NCBI GenBank assembly: GCA_021234155.1
Contig: JAJEKV010000046.1
Location: forward strand, 7,631,012-7,695,011
Reading direction: 5' to 3'
Origin: Isoetes taiwanensis
Lineage: Eukaryota; Streptophyta; Lycopodiopsida; Isoetales; Isoetaceae
DNA length: 64,000 bases
Below, in pieces: positions 11,292 to 24,814 of the stretch. Each line of letters opens with the position of its first letter. The first letter of the stretch is position 1. Made by a program: the position numbers and the translations under genes. The notes under the pieces are model-generated. The model was not told the DNA's origin and did not search any database. It saw only the letters and a program-made list of their open reading frames with translations.

Positions 11292-11300
11292 TATAGAAGA

Positions 11301-12925
11301 TAGATATAGATATAGATGTTTGGGCAATGGTAGAATGATAAATGGTCAAGATTTTATGGTGGAACTTAGACCAGTTACAAGAGGGAACATGGGGAGATTA
11401 GACATTGTGTTGAAGGCAAGTTGTCAACATTGACACCATAATATTGTACGACCACACATTTACTGGAAGGCCAAGAAGAAGTGGTGCAAATGGGGGGTCA
11501 AAATTAAGTGGTGAAAGTGGAAGGTGGCCTAGATCAAGTGGTCTAATTGAGGGTTGAGATTAAGTGGTGCAATGGAGGGTTGAGATAAAGTGGTGCTAGG
11601 AGCATTGAAAGACTTAGATTGAACTTTGTTTTATATAAGTATTTTGTAAAACAAAATCTCTCTTGCGTCGGCCACATGCTTCAAATTTTTTTATCTCTCG
11701 TGCTATACGGCGAGAGACAATTTTTATACCGTATAGCATGAGAGAGGATGAGAGATAATAATCTCGTTGGTTAACGTGGTCGTTAAGCCAAAATGAAAAT
11801 AAATGCCGATTTTTTTTGTGTATCGATTTGATGGGGGATCCCTGTTTTCGGAAGAATCATAGCTCAATTGAATAGGCTTAACGGAGGGAATAAACGACTG
11901 GTCGAGAATCGCCATTTTCAAGCTTGAATACATCCTAGTTGCAAGCGGGGAAAGCATTTTTGATCGCATGTTATCTTCTAGTTTTTTTCTTCTTAGGGAC
12001 GATTTAATTTGAGGGTTTGTCTATCGGGGTTTTGAAGGGGATGATTTTCGGCGAGGATTTTGAGTGGGGTTTCTCTTCTTAGGGACGATTTGAGGTCATG
12101 TATTTAAAATGCTCCTTTTAAAATGCATTTTCGCTCCAAAAACGCCTAATTTTTCTTGCTTGCATGTGATTTTTAAGCCCAAATTTGTTCTTGAGAAGCC
12201 CATATCCATAAATTTCGTGTTATTTGTGCTCGAGAAGTAGATGTTCTTTCCTTCATCTATTTTCATATTGTAAATCCAAACACTCTAAATGATCTTAGTT
12301 TGCAAACACTGTTATTGCAAAGCTTCCCGCAAAATGATTCTCGACCTTTCACGCAAGCCGGATTTCTACCTTCCCTACAGATAATCATATCTACATGTAA
12401 GCATCGAAAGGTTTTCATGGATTTTTCTTAAAGAACGAGCATTCTATTTAAACCAAAGGAGGAGAGCCAAATCCCCAAATGTTCATCACAACATAAGCTT
12501 AAATAGACCGGATTTTTACAGATGTAATAGCAAGCAAGCTCCGTGATATGGAAATATGGAAGCAAGCTTGAGATATGGAAGACACAAAAAAGCCAGAAAA
12601 AGCTAGAAGTTTTGGATAAGCTTTGGATCCTTGGAAGCTTAGCCAAAGAACAAAAAAGCAGGACGGGGAAGCTTCATGGATCATGGTTGCGATTCGGTCC
12701 AAACAAAAATTTCCATAAAGCGGGAGTTCACGGAAATACTAGATGTAAGCTAAATTTCACGGGTGCCAAAATGGCTCCTCCTTTTAACGGGAAAAGTGTA
12801 ATGGGAGGCGCCCTAACAATAGTTAGGGGCATTTTTTCTCAAAGGAGGCCAAATTTTTGACTCTCCCTTCATCTCTCGCCATCTCCCATCTCTCCCCATC
12901 TCTCAAATTGTCTCTCAACCCCATG

Positions 12926-12928
<3 letters not shown>
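11301..12928. other. Unrecognised AT-rich stretch between Helitrons and LINE
   Basis: Contains locally repeated phrases (AAGTGGTG and GGAGGGTTGAGAT near 11480-11600; TTCTTAGGGACGATTT near 11993 and 12075) and a long pyrimidine-rich lead-in to the (TC)n tract. I see no gene here. Confidence 0.45.

Positions 12929-12930
<2 letters not shown>

Positions 12931-12998
<68 letters not shown>
12931..12998 (+). repeat. (TC)34 microsatellite at the LINE 5' side
   Basis: A pure TC dinucleotide run of 68 bases directly before the LINE. The matching run in the same orientation at 17073-17182 lies directly after it. Confidence 0.97.
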
Positions 12999-13000
<2 letters not shown>

Positions 13001-13099
13001 CCTCCCATGGTGAAAATAACACCATGGGGTGACCCAAGAAGCGATGACTACTAAAGCAATGAATCACTGATTCTTCCCAGGAAGCCTTGAGGCTCCGGA

Positions 13100-13712
13100 A
13101 TATCTCGATGGAAATTTGGTCGAGATCACAGCGTTTAGGAAGGAGGCCGCCTTACGGGAAGAGAGATTAATGCATGAGATCCGAAGTTTGAAAACAGAAA
13201 ATGAAATCCTTAAGGGACATTTCCAACAGATCAAGGGGGAGATGGAAACGGTTAAATCAGAGGTTAAGGAGTTGCGACAAGGGTGGTCCTGGGAACCAGC
13301 CGCAGACCCTCAAGGTGGAAGTATTGGATCTGAAGCAATCTTTCGATGAGTATGTGGAAGCACAGGATAGGAAACAAAGAGCTCTCAATCTCCGAATTGT
13401 GCATGAAGATACCAAATCTGAAGTCACCAAATTTTTCACTGAGGAGATGCAGACTAAGGACATCAACATAAGATGCATTTAGACTTGGGAAGAAAGATGG
13501 GACCGTGCATATCTTGGTGAAGTTCACAAACCAAGAGGACCGTTTTAGGTAATTAGCAGCAGGCACATCTTGAAGGTAAATTCATATGGGTAAATGATGA
13601 TCTTACTAAGGAGCAAATGCAAGAGAAAAAACAAGAAATGGCGAAGTACAAAGATGCACAAAAGAACAACCTGAAGGTGAAATGGAACAAAGGCAAAGCA
13701 GTAATAGAATAG
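13100..13712 (+). pseudogene. LINE ORF1 protein (coiled coil plus RNA-binding region), frameshifted
   Basis: The first piece (about 13116-13290) is a charged heptad region with EERLMHEIRSLKTENEILKG, typical of the trimerising coiled coil of LINE ORF1 proteins. A frame change near 13290 leads into LKVEVLDLKQSFDEYVEAQD. Further on come FTNQEDRFR (about 13525) and WVNDDLTKEQMQEKKQEMAK (about 13590), matching the RRM-like and C-terminal region of L1-type ORF1 proteins (…FTN.EDR…, …NDDLT..Q…K…). The protein would coat LINE RNA in a ribonucleoprotein. At least two frameshifts and a stop near 13482 break it. Confidence 0.7.
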
Positions 13713-13718
13713 GGACTT

Positions 13719-14540
13719 GTGGGAGGACTCCGTGTAGTGATCTGGAACATCAACAGGCTGACCATAAATAAGATACTAAGTATGCAGGAAATTCTGGATC
13801 AAACGGATGTAATCTGCTTTGTGGAAACAAAAGAACGCGATTTATTTGCTCTACCAGACATTGATGGTTTTGATTTAATATATTCAGTTAAAAATAAAAG
13901 ACTTAGAGACACAGATATGGGTAATGGCGGTGTTGCTTGCTTTATCAAACCAAAATTTAAAGACATAGTACAAGGAGTTCGAAAAGATGTAAACTGTCAA
14001 TTCTTATGGTTAGAAATAATAGGATGCCAAGAACGGCATTACTTGGCTGTATGTTACTTTGCCCCTAAACATAAACAAGCATATAAAGACAGTGGTGCCA
14101 GCAGTGAAGACATATTTTTCGGATTAGAGCAAGACATTATGAAATTTCAGGAACAAGGGAATGTAATCCTCACAGGAGATTTTAATGCCAGAACGGGTAA
14201 TTTACAAGCCACCTCCTAGACCGGGGACAAAATCCTTTATGGCTAGAGCCCATGGACTGCTTGAAAACAAAGATGTGGTCGCAAAAAAAGAGAATCCAAT
14301 GACTTGGTGATCACTAAGACAGAAGGCGATTTTTGAATATGTGTAAATGCTAAATCTGGTGATATGCAATGGGATAAACAAATTTCTTCGACACGAATAA
14401 GAATACATGCAGAATGAGAAGCACAGAGACTATCTTGTTATGTCAGAAGCATCTCTGAATTCACTCACAAGCTTCACAATAGGGGAAGAATCAATAGAAT
14501 CGGATCACTGCCATTTAGCTTTTAGTCTACAAGTGAATAT
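13719..14540 (+). pseudogene. LINE ORF2, endonuclease domain (exonuclease-endonuclease-phosphatase fold)
   Basis: The open part (13719-14219) starts with LRVVIWNINRLT and has DVICFVETKERD, CQFLWLEIIG, YLAVCYFAP and NVILTGDFNAR. These match the conserved blocks of LINE AP-type endonucleases: the N in WNIN, the E in VETK, and GDFN. After a break, a block near 14496-14530 reads IESDHCHLAFSL, the SDH motif that ends this domain. The domain nicks target DNA to prime reverse transcription. The catalytic E, D, N and H positions I can see are present, but they sit in two frames. Confidence 0.85.
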
Positions 14541-14689
14541 GCCCGCCGCGGCATTCACATGAGGGACAATGTGGTTATTATATGAAGCCACACCCGCAAA
14601 CACATTACAAAAGTTGCGAAAAAAAAGCCGGGCCGATATTTACAAAGTAGATGGACGTGATGAGGTAAATCGAAGCTAACAATGGCATT

Positions 14690-14910
14690 GGATGAAGCTG
14701 CCCGTGAGGTTTTCACCGCCATTAGAGCACAAAAAGGAATGCCGCAAATCATGGTTTGATTCCGAATGCCGCCGCGACAACAAAAAACGCCGGAAACAAA
14801 GTGATCCCGAGCATAAAGAGCGCATAAAACACTTGTATAAACAAACCGTAAGGGAGGAAGAAGAGATGTTACACGCGCAAACGCCAACTCATGCTATGCC
14901 GCCAGAGTGA
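14690..14910 (+). pseudogene. LINE ORF2, endonuclease-RT linker
   Basis: An open frame with KKECRKSWFDSECRRDNKKR, then KERIKHLYKQTVREEE. LINE ORF2 proteins commonly carry a K.WFD.EC motif in the linker between endonuclease and RT. It sits in the right place and on the right strand. The following 300 bases (14910-15230) are disordered. Confidence 0.6.
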
Positions 14911-15229
14911 CTTGGATGAGCCAAACCTGCTTTTGGCAAGGGCCGTCGGAAAAAACATATCCGACATTCCATTAGAGGCCTTGATCCGGTGGGAAATATG
15001 TACATCATTTGTATCATAGCCGCCAGTATTAAAGAAAGGATGAAGCACATATAGATCTGATCTGAAAATTCTGAGAGGAAGAAGTAGAAGAGGGCATAGC
15101 AAAGACTAGCAAATGGCAAAGCTCCGGATCTTTGGGGTCAAGCGAGCGAACATTTGAAGTGGGCAGGGTCCGATATACATCCCATAATAGTAGACATGTT
15201 TAATAGAGCAAAGAGGAACGGATTTCAAA

Positions 15230-15880
15230 TTGGAATGGTGTAAAAATAGAGTTGTCCCAATACATAAAGGAGGAGCAAAGCATGAAGTAAGCAACTATCG
15301 AACAATTCTGGTGAGTAGTCTTTTTGCAAAACTATTTTCCACTATATTGGAGAAAAGATTGAGTGCTTGGGCAGAATTTAACCAAAAAAGAGCGGAGTCT
15401 CAAGCTGATTTTCGGGCAGGCAGATCCACGCTAGACCATTTGTTAACGCTAAAAGCTATATTTGATAAGGTAAAAGGCTCAAAAAAACCAGTGTATATGG
15501 CTTTTGTAGATTTTAAGAAAGCCTTCGATAAGGTTCCTCGGGACCAATTATGGAGAAGATTAGAGATACTGAATGTTCCCCTTGATCTAAGAAATGCAGT
15601 CAGAGTATTATATGAAAAAGTGTTGGTATATTTATCCTATTCGTTCTCATTGGAAGGCGCAGAAGGAATTGAGAGCAACATCGGGGTAAAACAAGGATGT
15701 CCTTTGTCCCCGACGCTATTCGCAGATCTTTATTGATAGTTTAGAGCGCTTTGCATGAGCATTGTCCGGAAGGTATGGAGTTACATGGATATGTGGTGCA
15801 ATTGTTGATGTATGCGAGATGATGTCATTATTCTTGCGAGATCTAAGGAGCATATGCGTAAACATTTGGATAACCTGGGC
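15230..15880 (+). pseudogene. LINE ORF2, reverse transcriptase domain
   Basis: The open frame 15230-15736 contains VVPIHKGGAKHEVSNYRTI (RT motif 1 region), ADFRAGRSTLDHL, FVDFKKAFDKVPRDQLWRRL (motif A, catalytic D) and GVKQGCPLSPTLFADLY (motif B). The catalytic YADD box is recognisable at about 15810-15826 but is split by a small indel (TATGC..GATGATGTC), and DVIILARSKEHMRKHLDNL follows. This is the polymerase that copies LINE RNA at the nicked target. As it stands it cannot be translated through. Confidence 0.88.
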
Positions 15881-16095
15881 GAACCTCGTGAACAAACAAA
15901 AATGCAAGTAAACTTGGAAAAGACAAATGTGATGACAGAAGGTGCTTTAAGACAAGTCAATTTCAGTTTTAGGGGCAGCCCTCGATAAATATATGCGAAT
16001 CATATAAGTACCTAGGTCTCATCTTTTAGCGTAAAACCACATTTGGCATGCTTGTATCTCACAGAGGATAGAAGGGGGCGTTCGTTGTAGGCGCG

Positions 16096-17027
16096 TTGGT
16101 AAGAGCATGTGTAGGAGATCGCATCTTTGGTCATGGCAACTTAAGGTACAATTATTTCACTTTGGTACAAAGTGTAGTACTGTATGGTTGTGAAATATGG
16201 GGACCAAGTCTACCTCAATGTCTGTGGGATGATCTTGAGCAAGTTCTTAAGAAGTTTCTGCGCCTGGAGCTAGGTGTTAAGGCTCAAACGCCATATCCTA
16301 TGATCTTGTGAACGCGGTTATTGCCTCTAGAAGGGGAAGCCCTTATTAAATGTATTTCTTACATCAAGAAGGTACTTATAATGGATAATGATCGGATTGC
16401 ATATAAAGCTCTATTATCAAGCCGAGATAAGGGGATACTTTTTTATGTGAAGAAATGGTTAAGTAAATGGGGAATATCTTGGGAGGAAGTGGCTCGATTG
16501 GACTCAGACTTACGGAAATGGCTATCGGATAGAATCCATAAGAAATTATGGGCCCAACCAATGACAAAGATGATACTATACAAGGTTTACAGTTCAATCC
16601 CAAACTGAACCAAAGATTACATCTGAGGTGGAGAACATATCCATCCAAGTTTACATGCTATTTGTAGGATCGTTTGAGTTCACATCATTTGGGGATTGAA
16701 GTAGGGAGATGGGGGGCATATCATCCCAAGGGATCAAAGATATTTGAAAGTTTGCAATACCGACTGGTAGAAGATGAAGATCATGCACTACTTAGGTGTC
16801 AGTCATATGTGAGCATTAGAGAAAAATATGACATATCCCATGAGAATCTCCAATCACTATTCACCTTGGATGGGGATACTTTAGGGAAGTATGTAATTGA
16901 ACTTCTCGGATATCGGGATTCCTGCCTAGATGATAAACACATAGGAGATGTAGAAGATATTTGGAGTGAGAGTGATGAGCTAGATGAGGACTCTGAGACT
17001 CATCTACTGTTTTATAACATAGTTTGA
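16096..17027 (+). pseudogene. LINE ORF2, C-terminal region
   Basis: Three successive open pieces. The first has LVQSVVLYGCEIWGPSLPQC (thumb-type region: ...YG.E.W...). The second (16321-16608) is basic and helical. The third (16674-17027) has EDEDHALLRCQSYVSIREKY, which resembles the C-terminal Cys/His motif of many LINEs (E...H.L..C..Y...R). The last piece ends in an acidic tail and stops at 17027, just before the 3' end. Confidence 0.75.
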
Positions 17028-17069
17028 TGATTGTTGTCTAATAGGCCTTTGAGGCCTCCCATGGATATA

Positions 17070-19402
<2,333 letters not shown>

Positions 19403-19607
19403 TTATATCCAGCTACCATCCCTCCCATTTGAGACCATCTGCATAACCTCTAAATCGATGCAACCAAAACCCCCAACAATGACAAAAAGTTCAATCACCC
19501 ATCCGGTCGGTGACTGCATCTGTGTCTTGCTCGCAAAAATCGCTCCGCACGCCCAACCCATCTCTCTCATTTCAGAGCCATGATCCATGAACCGAACTAA
19601 AACCGGC

Positions 19608-19620
19608 AAAACCCTAAACC
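19608..19620 (-). promoter_or_regulatory. Telo-box-like motif (AAACCCTAAA)
   Basis: The motif AAACCCTAAA lies just outside a 68-codon minus-strand frame (19403-19609) that ends beside a possible donor (CAG/GTACAA near 19391). Telo boxes are common in promoters and 5' UTRs of plant housekeeping genes. A weak case for a 5' UTR or first exon on the minus strand; the protein is not recognised. Confidence 0.25.
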
Positions 19621-20130
19621 GAAAACGAACTTTGAAAACTATTTAGATGCGCCATAGCTTAATCAGAGCCGCCGAACATTGCCAAAGCCAAGATCCGTAA
19701 GAAATAGTAGCCCGAGCTCTAGAAAGAGTGATCGCCTTTAGCAAAGGCATGAAAAAAAAAAGATCAAAACATTCCGGAATACATATCCCACTTATTGTTT
19801 TGAACCAAAACCCAGTATCCCTGACTTAAAAAGAAAAATATCAATATCCCTTTATTTCTTAAACCCATGACCCTGTATCCACACAAAACAAATGAAAAAA
19901 ATAAGAAGTCATCAATGCCAAAAAAATCTAGTTGTTGTTGGTTTATTTTTCCCTTTCGCTAATCCCTTCAGTATTTAGAACGACATTCCTGTATCCCCAC
20001 ATAAAAGAAACTAATAAAATCGCAAATTCATATTAATTGAAAAAAAAAATGCAAGGTCATTGAATATGCTGAAAACCTGGAAAACCTAGAAAATTGCAAG
20101 ATAACTATTGATTCTCAGAAACTTGTACAG
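19621..20130. other. AT-rich stretch with repeated TATCC phrases
   Basis: Short degenerate repeats of the type GTATCC(C/A) followed by A-rich sequence recur between 19785 and 20020. An ATTCCGGAAT core at 19771-19780 belongs to the palindrome family described next. No gene is seen. Confidence 0.4.
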
Positions 20131-20264
20131 CAAAAGTGTATTCCGGAATACACTTTGGATTTCTAGCAAATTCAAAAGTGTAGTGACTTTTAAGAAAAAC
20201 AAAAGTGTATTCCGGAATACAGTTTTGTTATCCTCGAATGGCAAAAGTGTATTCCGGAATACAA
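20131..20264. repeat. Cluster of three perfect TGTATTCCGGAATACA palindromes
   Basis: Identical 16-bp perfect palindromes centre at about 20144.5, 20213.5 and 20255.5. The first extends to a 24-bp perfect palindrome (20133-20156). Each is preceded by AAAAG. A degenerate fourth copy lies near 20327-20338, and shorter relatives occur at 19771-19780 and 17785-17870. The core TTCCGGAA is a TTCnnGAA dimer. Role unknown: a dimeric protein-binding site or the residue of a small palindromic element are both possible. Confidence 0.8.
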
Positions 20265-20946
20265 TTTTGGTACTTTCAAATATTATATTATTAAAAAAAG
20301 ACATATTGTAACCTAAAAGTACCTTTTCTGGAATACAATCCAAGCTAACAAAATGTTTTTGTAGGACGTACATTTAAATTAGTGGTTTTCTCTAAAAACA
20401 CACTTGTGTAAATTTAACCTGTTAGGGAAAAGTGTCACTTTGACATAGTCAATTTTCTTCGCAGACAAAAAATGAGTGATTTTTTTTGGGGGTCAAAATG
20501 CAAATTTATGACCAAAATAAAATTTTTTACCTCATTTTAGCTCTTTTTTTGGAAAAAAGGAATCTTTGAGGAATATTCCTTTTGCTCCCATTTCAATGAT
20601 TTGCTCCCGTTTAATATGCAATCTTGTTTAAAGTGTGTGTTTTGGTGGCAGTTCTTGGTTCTGTTTCTGTTAAAAATTTCAATGTTCTTCTCCTATTTGT
20701 TTGCTTCAAATTTGTGTTTGCGACACCCCCCTTATGCTGGGTGGATATGGGGAATTAGTCCAACACCCCCCCTTTTTAAATAGTCTCGCATGCGCTATTG
20801 TAAATTGAATAGAATTGATGTGAACCACATATTTTTCAAAGACGACAATTGAGAACTTGATTTTAAAATTTTATGTCAAATCTGAGATTGAAATTTTCAA
20901 AAGTTGTCAAAAAAAAAAAATTCTTATAATTTGAATTTGAGATTGC

Positions 20947-20975
20947 GTGGACGTTAAAACCTATCTATCTACTAA
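20947..20975 (+). repeat. SINE-like 3' end D: GTGGACGTTAAAA plus (CTAT)n tail
   Basis: The terminal motif GTGGACGTTAAAA is followed by CCTATCTATCTAC. The same terminus (GTGGACGYTAAAA) occurs at 22433-22446 (minus), 31668 and 53865, each with a different simple-repeat tail. The body upstream of this copy is too diverged to delimit. Confidence 0.5.
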
Positions 20976-22417
20976 CACCACATACCAAAAATAAACAAGA
21001 CATGATGATGGTATCATCACCACCTCTAAGACTATCTTAAAGCAAAGAAACAAAGGCATGAAACAATGGATGCCATCCAGAAAAACCTAGGTCAATACAA
21101 ATGCAAATTCATATAGGTTGCGCCATAACACGTCGTATCGCACTTGATATCAGATCAACAACGTATTTATTCTACTCATGGCAACCCTTGTGATGATGGT
21201 TTTACTGATAATGGGCCTACATTGACATTATCCAAAGATCAATACAAGAATTTAAATTTGCTAATGTTTCTGCTAGCTGGGAAACGAATTCAACCACAAA
21301 GACCATCAATGTTCAGAAATTTGCTAGCCTCTATGATATGAAACATCCGCTCAAGAATAATTATGAAAAGAAAACCTTGGTTCACATTTAATGAGTGCAC
21401 TCCCTCAATAATGGAGAGAGCAAAACCGCATGAATACAACAAATGAAGGAGAAAGGAGATGGAGTCGGATACTTAATAATATCCTCCAAATTCTATGGCA
21501 TCTTCTGATTAGACCATACGAGAAAAACAATAGTCTCGGTAAGAAGTTAGAAAAATTATATGTACAAATTTGGCAATTTAAATACACAAAGTATACATAT
21601 GAAGAAACCTAAGGACAATAAAATACCGTAAAAGGCATATTATGTTCTTGGATCGCAAAATGCTTCACAATGGAAAACCCCATGAACTAAGAGCACAAAA
21701 TAAGCAAGAGGCTTGAGTTAGAAGATTCTAGCATGTAAAATTTGTACTCCGAGAAGCTCCAAACATAGAAATCCATTGTTGATTTCAATTGATTGGTTAA
21801 TTCATATGAGTAAGTTCTGTAATGGCAAGTGATGAAGGTGTGCTACAGTTAGCCCAACCAACCCTCATGATATTGCACTAAACAATCAAATACTAATATT
21901 ATGCACAAACGCCAGAAATGCCAAGCATAATAGTCTGCAATAACTATCACTACAAAATTCATGCCAAGAACATTGGTCTATGCATGTGCATACTTGGTTT
22001 GGATTCACAATAGTACATTCATTCTTGCAAAAATATTGCTCCTTATCTTTACCTTGAGACTGTAAAAATTTTGTGGATTTTACATTGTATTAACCAAACT
22101 TCTAACTTGCCTTAGCATATATGGTTGAAAAGTCATTTGTGGTTAAATCAACAGTACTTCCATTACAAAAGCACACATCAACATGAGAACATGAATCTGG
22201 GAAAACTGTGCAGAATTAATTGTCAAAGAAAATTTTGTAAAAGCAAGAAATAAAGGACTCTACTTTAACAGGAATTCACAAGCTTCCATCATAGCTCTAT
22301 GTGAAAACTTGGATCCTTCATCACAAAAATTCCTCCAATGTATGGTCTTGCTCACTCGCATCCTTCTCATGATGGCAGTTTCAATAAAAATTGGTTACAC
22401 ATTCATGAGCAACCTTC
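20976..22417. other. Unrecognised AT-rich stretch
   Basis: No coding similarity seen. Only short open frames are present. Confidence 0.4.
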
Positions 22418-22560
22418 AAGAATAGAATAGATTTTTTAGCGTCCACGGAGGCCGATTGGCCTATGGGACCCAAACAAAAGAGAGCAAAGAAGCGTATATC
22501 GAGGATTAAAAACCCACCGGAAGGGTTTTCGAGGGAAAAACCTTAGACAAAGCACATATT
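22418..22560 (-). repeat. SINE-like retroposon, copy A
   Basis: On the minus strand: GGTTTTTCCCTCGAAAACCC (about 22528-22548), then GGTGGGTTTTTAATCC, then a terminal CCGTGGACGCTAAAAAA (22431-22447) followed by a TCTATTCTATTC tail. Module order and terminus match copy B at 31.5 kb (GGGTTTTTCCTCC, GGGGTTTTTTCGTGCC, GGCCTACGTGGACGTTAAAA). No RNA polymerase III boxes could be confirmed, so SINE-like is a structural description only. Confidence 0.5.
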
Positions 22561-22619
22561 TACCAGAATAACCATAGATACACCTCCATTCCCAAGTTCC
22601 TAATTTGATATCCCACATT

Positions 22620-24050
22620 CAATCATTGTTGCATGGCTTAGTGTGAAGGCCGAGGCAACATTCTTGGCGGTTTGATGGTACTAACATAGAACACAATTTG
22701 ATTACTTGGTTAGGACAAGTCGGTTAGAATATGCACCATGATCAAGGCTAAAGTTTAAGATTACCATAAACATGGGTGCCTTGCAAATCATACAAAGTCA
22801 ATGCCTGGTAATTTGTGTAGCCAAACATTCTAGACATCCATGGCCCTGGATTCAATAGGGTATTTTAGTGGGAGTTTCTGAACGGGCCCAATCCCCAATC
22901 CCTTGAATGTGCCATTTCCATTGCTTCTACCCACAACTAAATGGGGTGAGGGCATTGTACCTCATAAAATTTTCGGTTTGCACCATCATTGCATTAAGGG
23001 AAATTTGTTAGTTTGTCCTCGAGTTTGTTTGTAGGATGAAGCCAAATGGCTTCAAGTTCTCTTGCGGACATTCAAACAGGCTATCTCAAAGCTTTTAGAA
23101 TTCATTTGCTCTCTAAGCTAAGGCAACAAGAAAATGCCATTGCATCCAAGAATGGGTCTTCATTTGCTAAGCCTATGATTGTTGATATGGAACAGGTTCC
23201 AAACTTGGGTGTGATGCTAATGGGGAGCCTCAATGTAAAATTTGAATTGGTCATCATCCTAACTTTTAGCTATTTTGCCCATCAAAGCGGGTAGAAATTT
23301 TTTTGCCAAGCAAAATGAAGGGCAACCAAATTGTGAAATGCCCGCCATAGGAAGGAAGGACCGACTACCCTGAAATTTTCTCAGTCGAGGAAGAGGAACC
23401 ATCATCAAAGGGTTGCTTGCCCGTTGAATATTTGGGGATCGGAGGATCTAGGATATTCATCGCTTCAACACTTCAAAGGTTGATCGAACACCATGTTTGA
23501 GTGAGAGAGGACTTTGTTGGGATAATCTACGTGTAACTAGTCCAAGAATAAAGATATGATGGTAGCTTAATTCCTATTTGTCGAGATGAAATAGAACTTG
23601 TGATAGTTGGTGGAATAGCTTTTCCAGCCCTCATGAATTTATGGCAATGTTGCATGCTCATTCTCGGAAGCACAACAAGTTGTGAGGGAATTTTTTCGGG
23701 TAAACCATCAAAGAGTGCTATAAGAGCTCCCATTATATAAACCTAGAGACACTTGATGCACCTATGCTAGTGTCATTATGGGATGCACCATTTGAGTCCA
23801 TAGATTGGCAAGCATGTTTTAAGGATTGGTATGAAGCAAAAGATAGAAGAGCAATCTTTTGTTAATTGATCAATTTGTGTTTCTAAAACTTACTCATGTA
23901 TTATTTTGGTACATATTTATATACAACGATGCATTTTCTATGTATTTTTGTTAAAACATTTGTCATTTTGAATTTTTTCCGCCATATGAGAGGTTGAAAT
24001 TTGAGAACACCTCATGATGTGAAAAGACATAGAATATTTTCCCCGCCCTT
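22620..24050. repeat. Segmental tandem duplication, copy 1
   Basis: Homologous to 24815-26310 at a steady offset of about 2.2 kb. Shared blocks include ATGGCTTCAAGTTCTCTT (23047), GCCTATGATTGTTGATATGG (23172), GAGGACTTTGTTGGGATAAT (23507), GTCGAGATGAAATAGAACTT (23580), ATTTGAGTCCATAGATTGGC (23790) and CATATGAGAGGTTGAAATTT (23983). Between blocks the two copies differ completely over tens of bases while keeping their spacing. Possible protein-like pieces (for example PFESIDWQACFKDWYEAKDR near 23786-23845) are not recognised. Confidence 0.75.
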
Positions 24051-24814
24051 ATAAAAATTACTAAATTGCAATACCATGCACATGAGCCATCCTTAGGCAA
24101 AGCAAAATAAACATGAACTAAAAACTATTACTTTTAACAAGATCAACTTCCTTCAAATTACTACCTATAACCTTAATGATCATTTTCCCTTCAACTCGCC
24201 TATGCATGCTAGAACATGTAGTTTTTGAACCGTTATTTTGTTGCTATCCATTCTTGAGCATGCCTACCATGACCATCTTGATAAATTTAACTAAAGTTTT
24301 CTATATTTTGGATTATATTTTATTAATTTACCAAAATACAAACGCTAGAAACGCCATTGTTTTATGCTTGATCCGTGGATTTTAGAGTAATATGTTGTTT
24401 TTGAGTTATTTCTCAACCTCGAAAAGAAACGAATAAAATATGAGGAAATTTTATGCAACTAAATTATTACAAAACAGAATCCATTTGGAATCTATCTCCT
24501 TCCTATCCCTCCCAAGATCACATAAAAGACTTGAATGGAAAGAAAACACGGGCTTTGAGAATTGAATCAAGAGGCACTAGGCCCTTTTGTTTCACCTAGT
24601 GATGTCTTGCATCATGCATACGGTCTCCTTTGATCATGGACACATTGCATGATGAAGAAGGAAAACATGACATTATTTATTTTAGAAAGATCATTTGAAA
24701 AGAATTACCAAACATAATGGTAAGAGGGTAGTTTCTTGAACAAATGTTGGTGCTTTGCTAATAATCTTGGTTGACGTAAATGATACCTCCAAGTTGCAAC
24801 TTTAGATATGTTTG
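24051..24814. other. Spacer between duplicated segments
   Basis: No gene or homologous counterpart was seen. Confidence 0.4.

Larger units (their letters stand above)
369..11300 (-). mobile_element. Helitron H1 (outer, non-autonomous), interrupted by H2
   Basis: Read on the minus strand, the 3' end is a GC-rich 7-bp stem hairpin (GCCCAGC-AAC-GCTGGGC) at 380-396, then about 8 bases and a terminal CTAG at 369-372, followed by T. This is the Helitron 3' signature. The 5' subterminal sequence lies at about 5885-5975 and matches the 5' subterminus of H2 at 11201-11280 over roughly 80 bases with few differences. The last bases of the H1 5' end (TCTATATA-type) appear to lie just beyond H2, at about 11292-11300, because H2 inserted there; the exact end is blurred by GATA repeats. 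No Rep/helicase coding was seen, so the element is non-autonomous. It carries an ATM gene fragment (3592-4329, opposite strand) and a dispersed-repeat copy (2281-2900). The family and the nesting are inferred from the ends; the signals themselves are visible. Confidence 0.75.

Noticed and set aside
12857-13054. Open frames of SLSLSL or RERERE repeats across the TC tract
   Set aside because: A dinucleotide run gives an open frame in every phase; these are not genes. The same applies to 17004-17413 and to the TH/VC repeats at 42636-42884.
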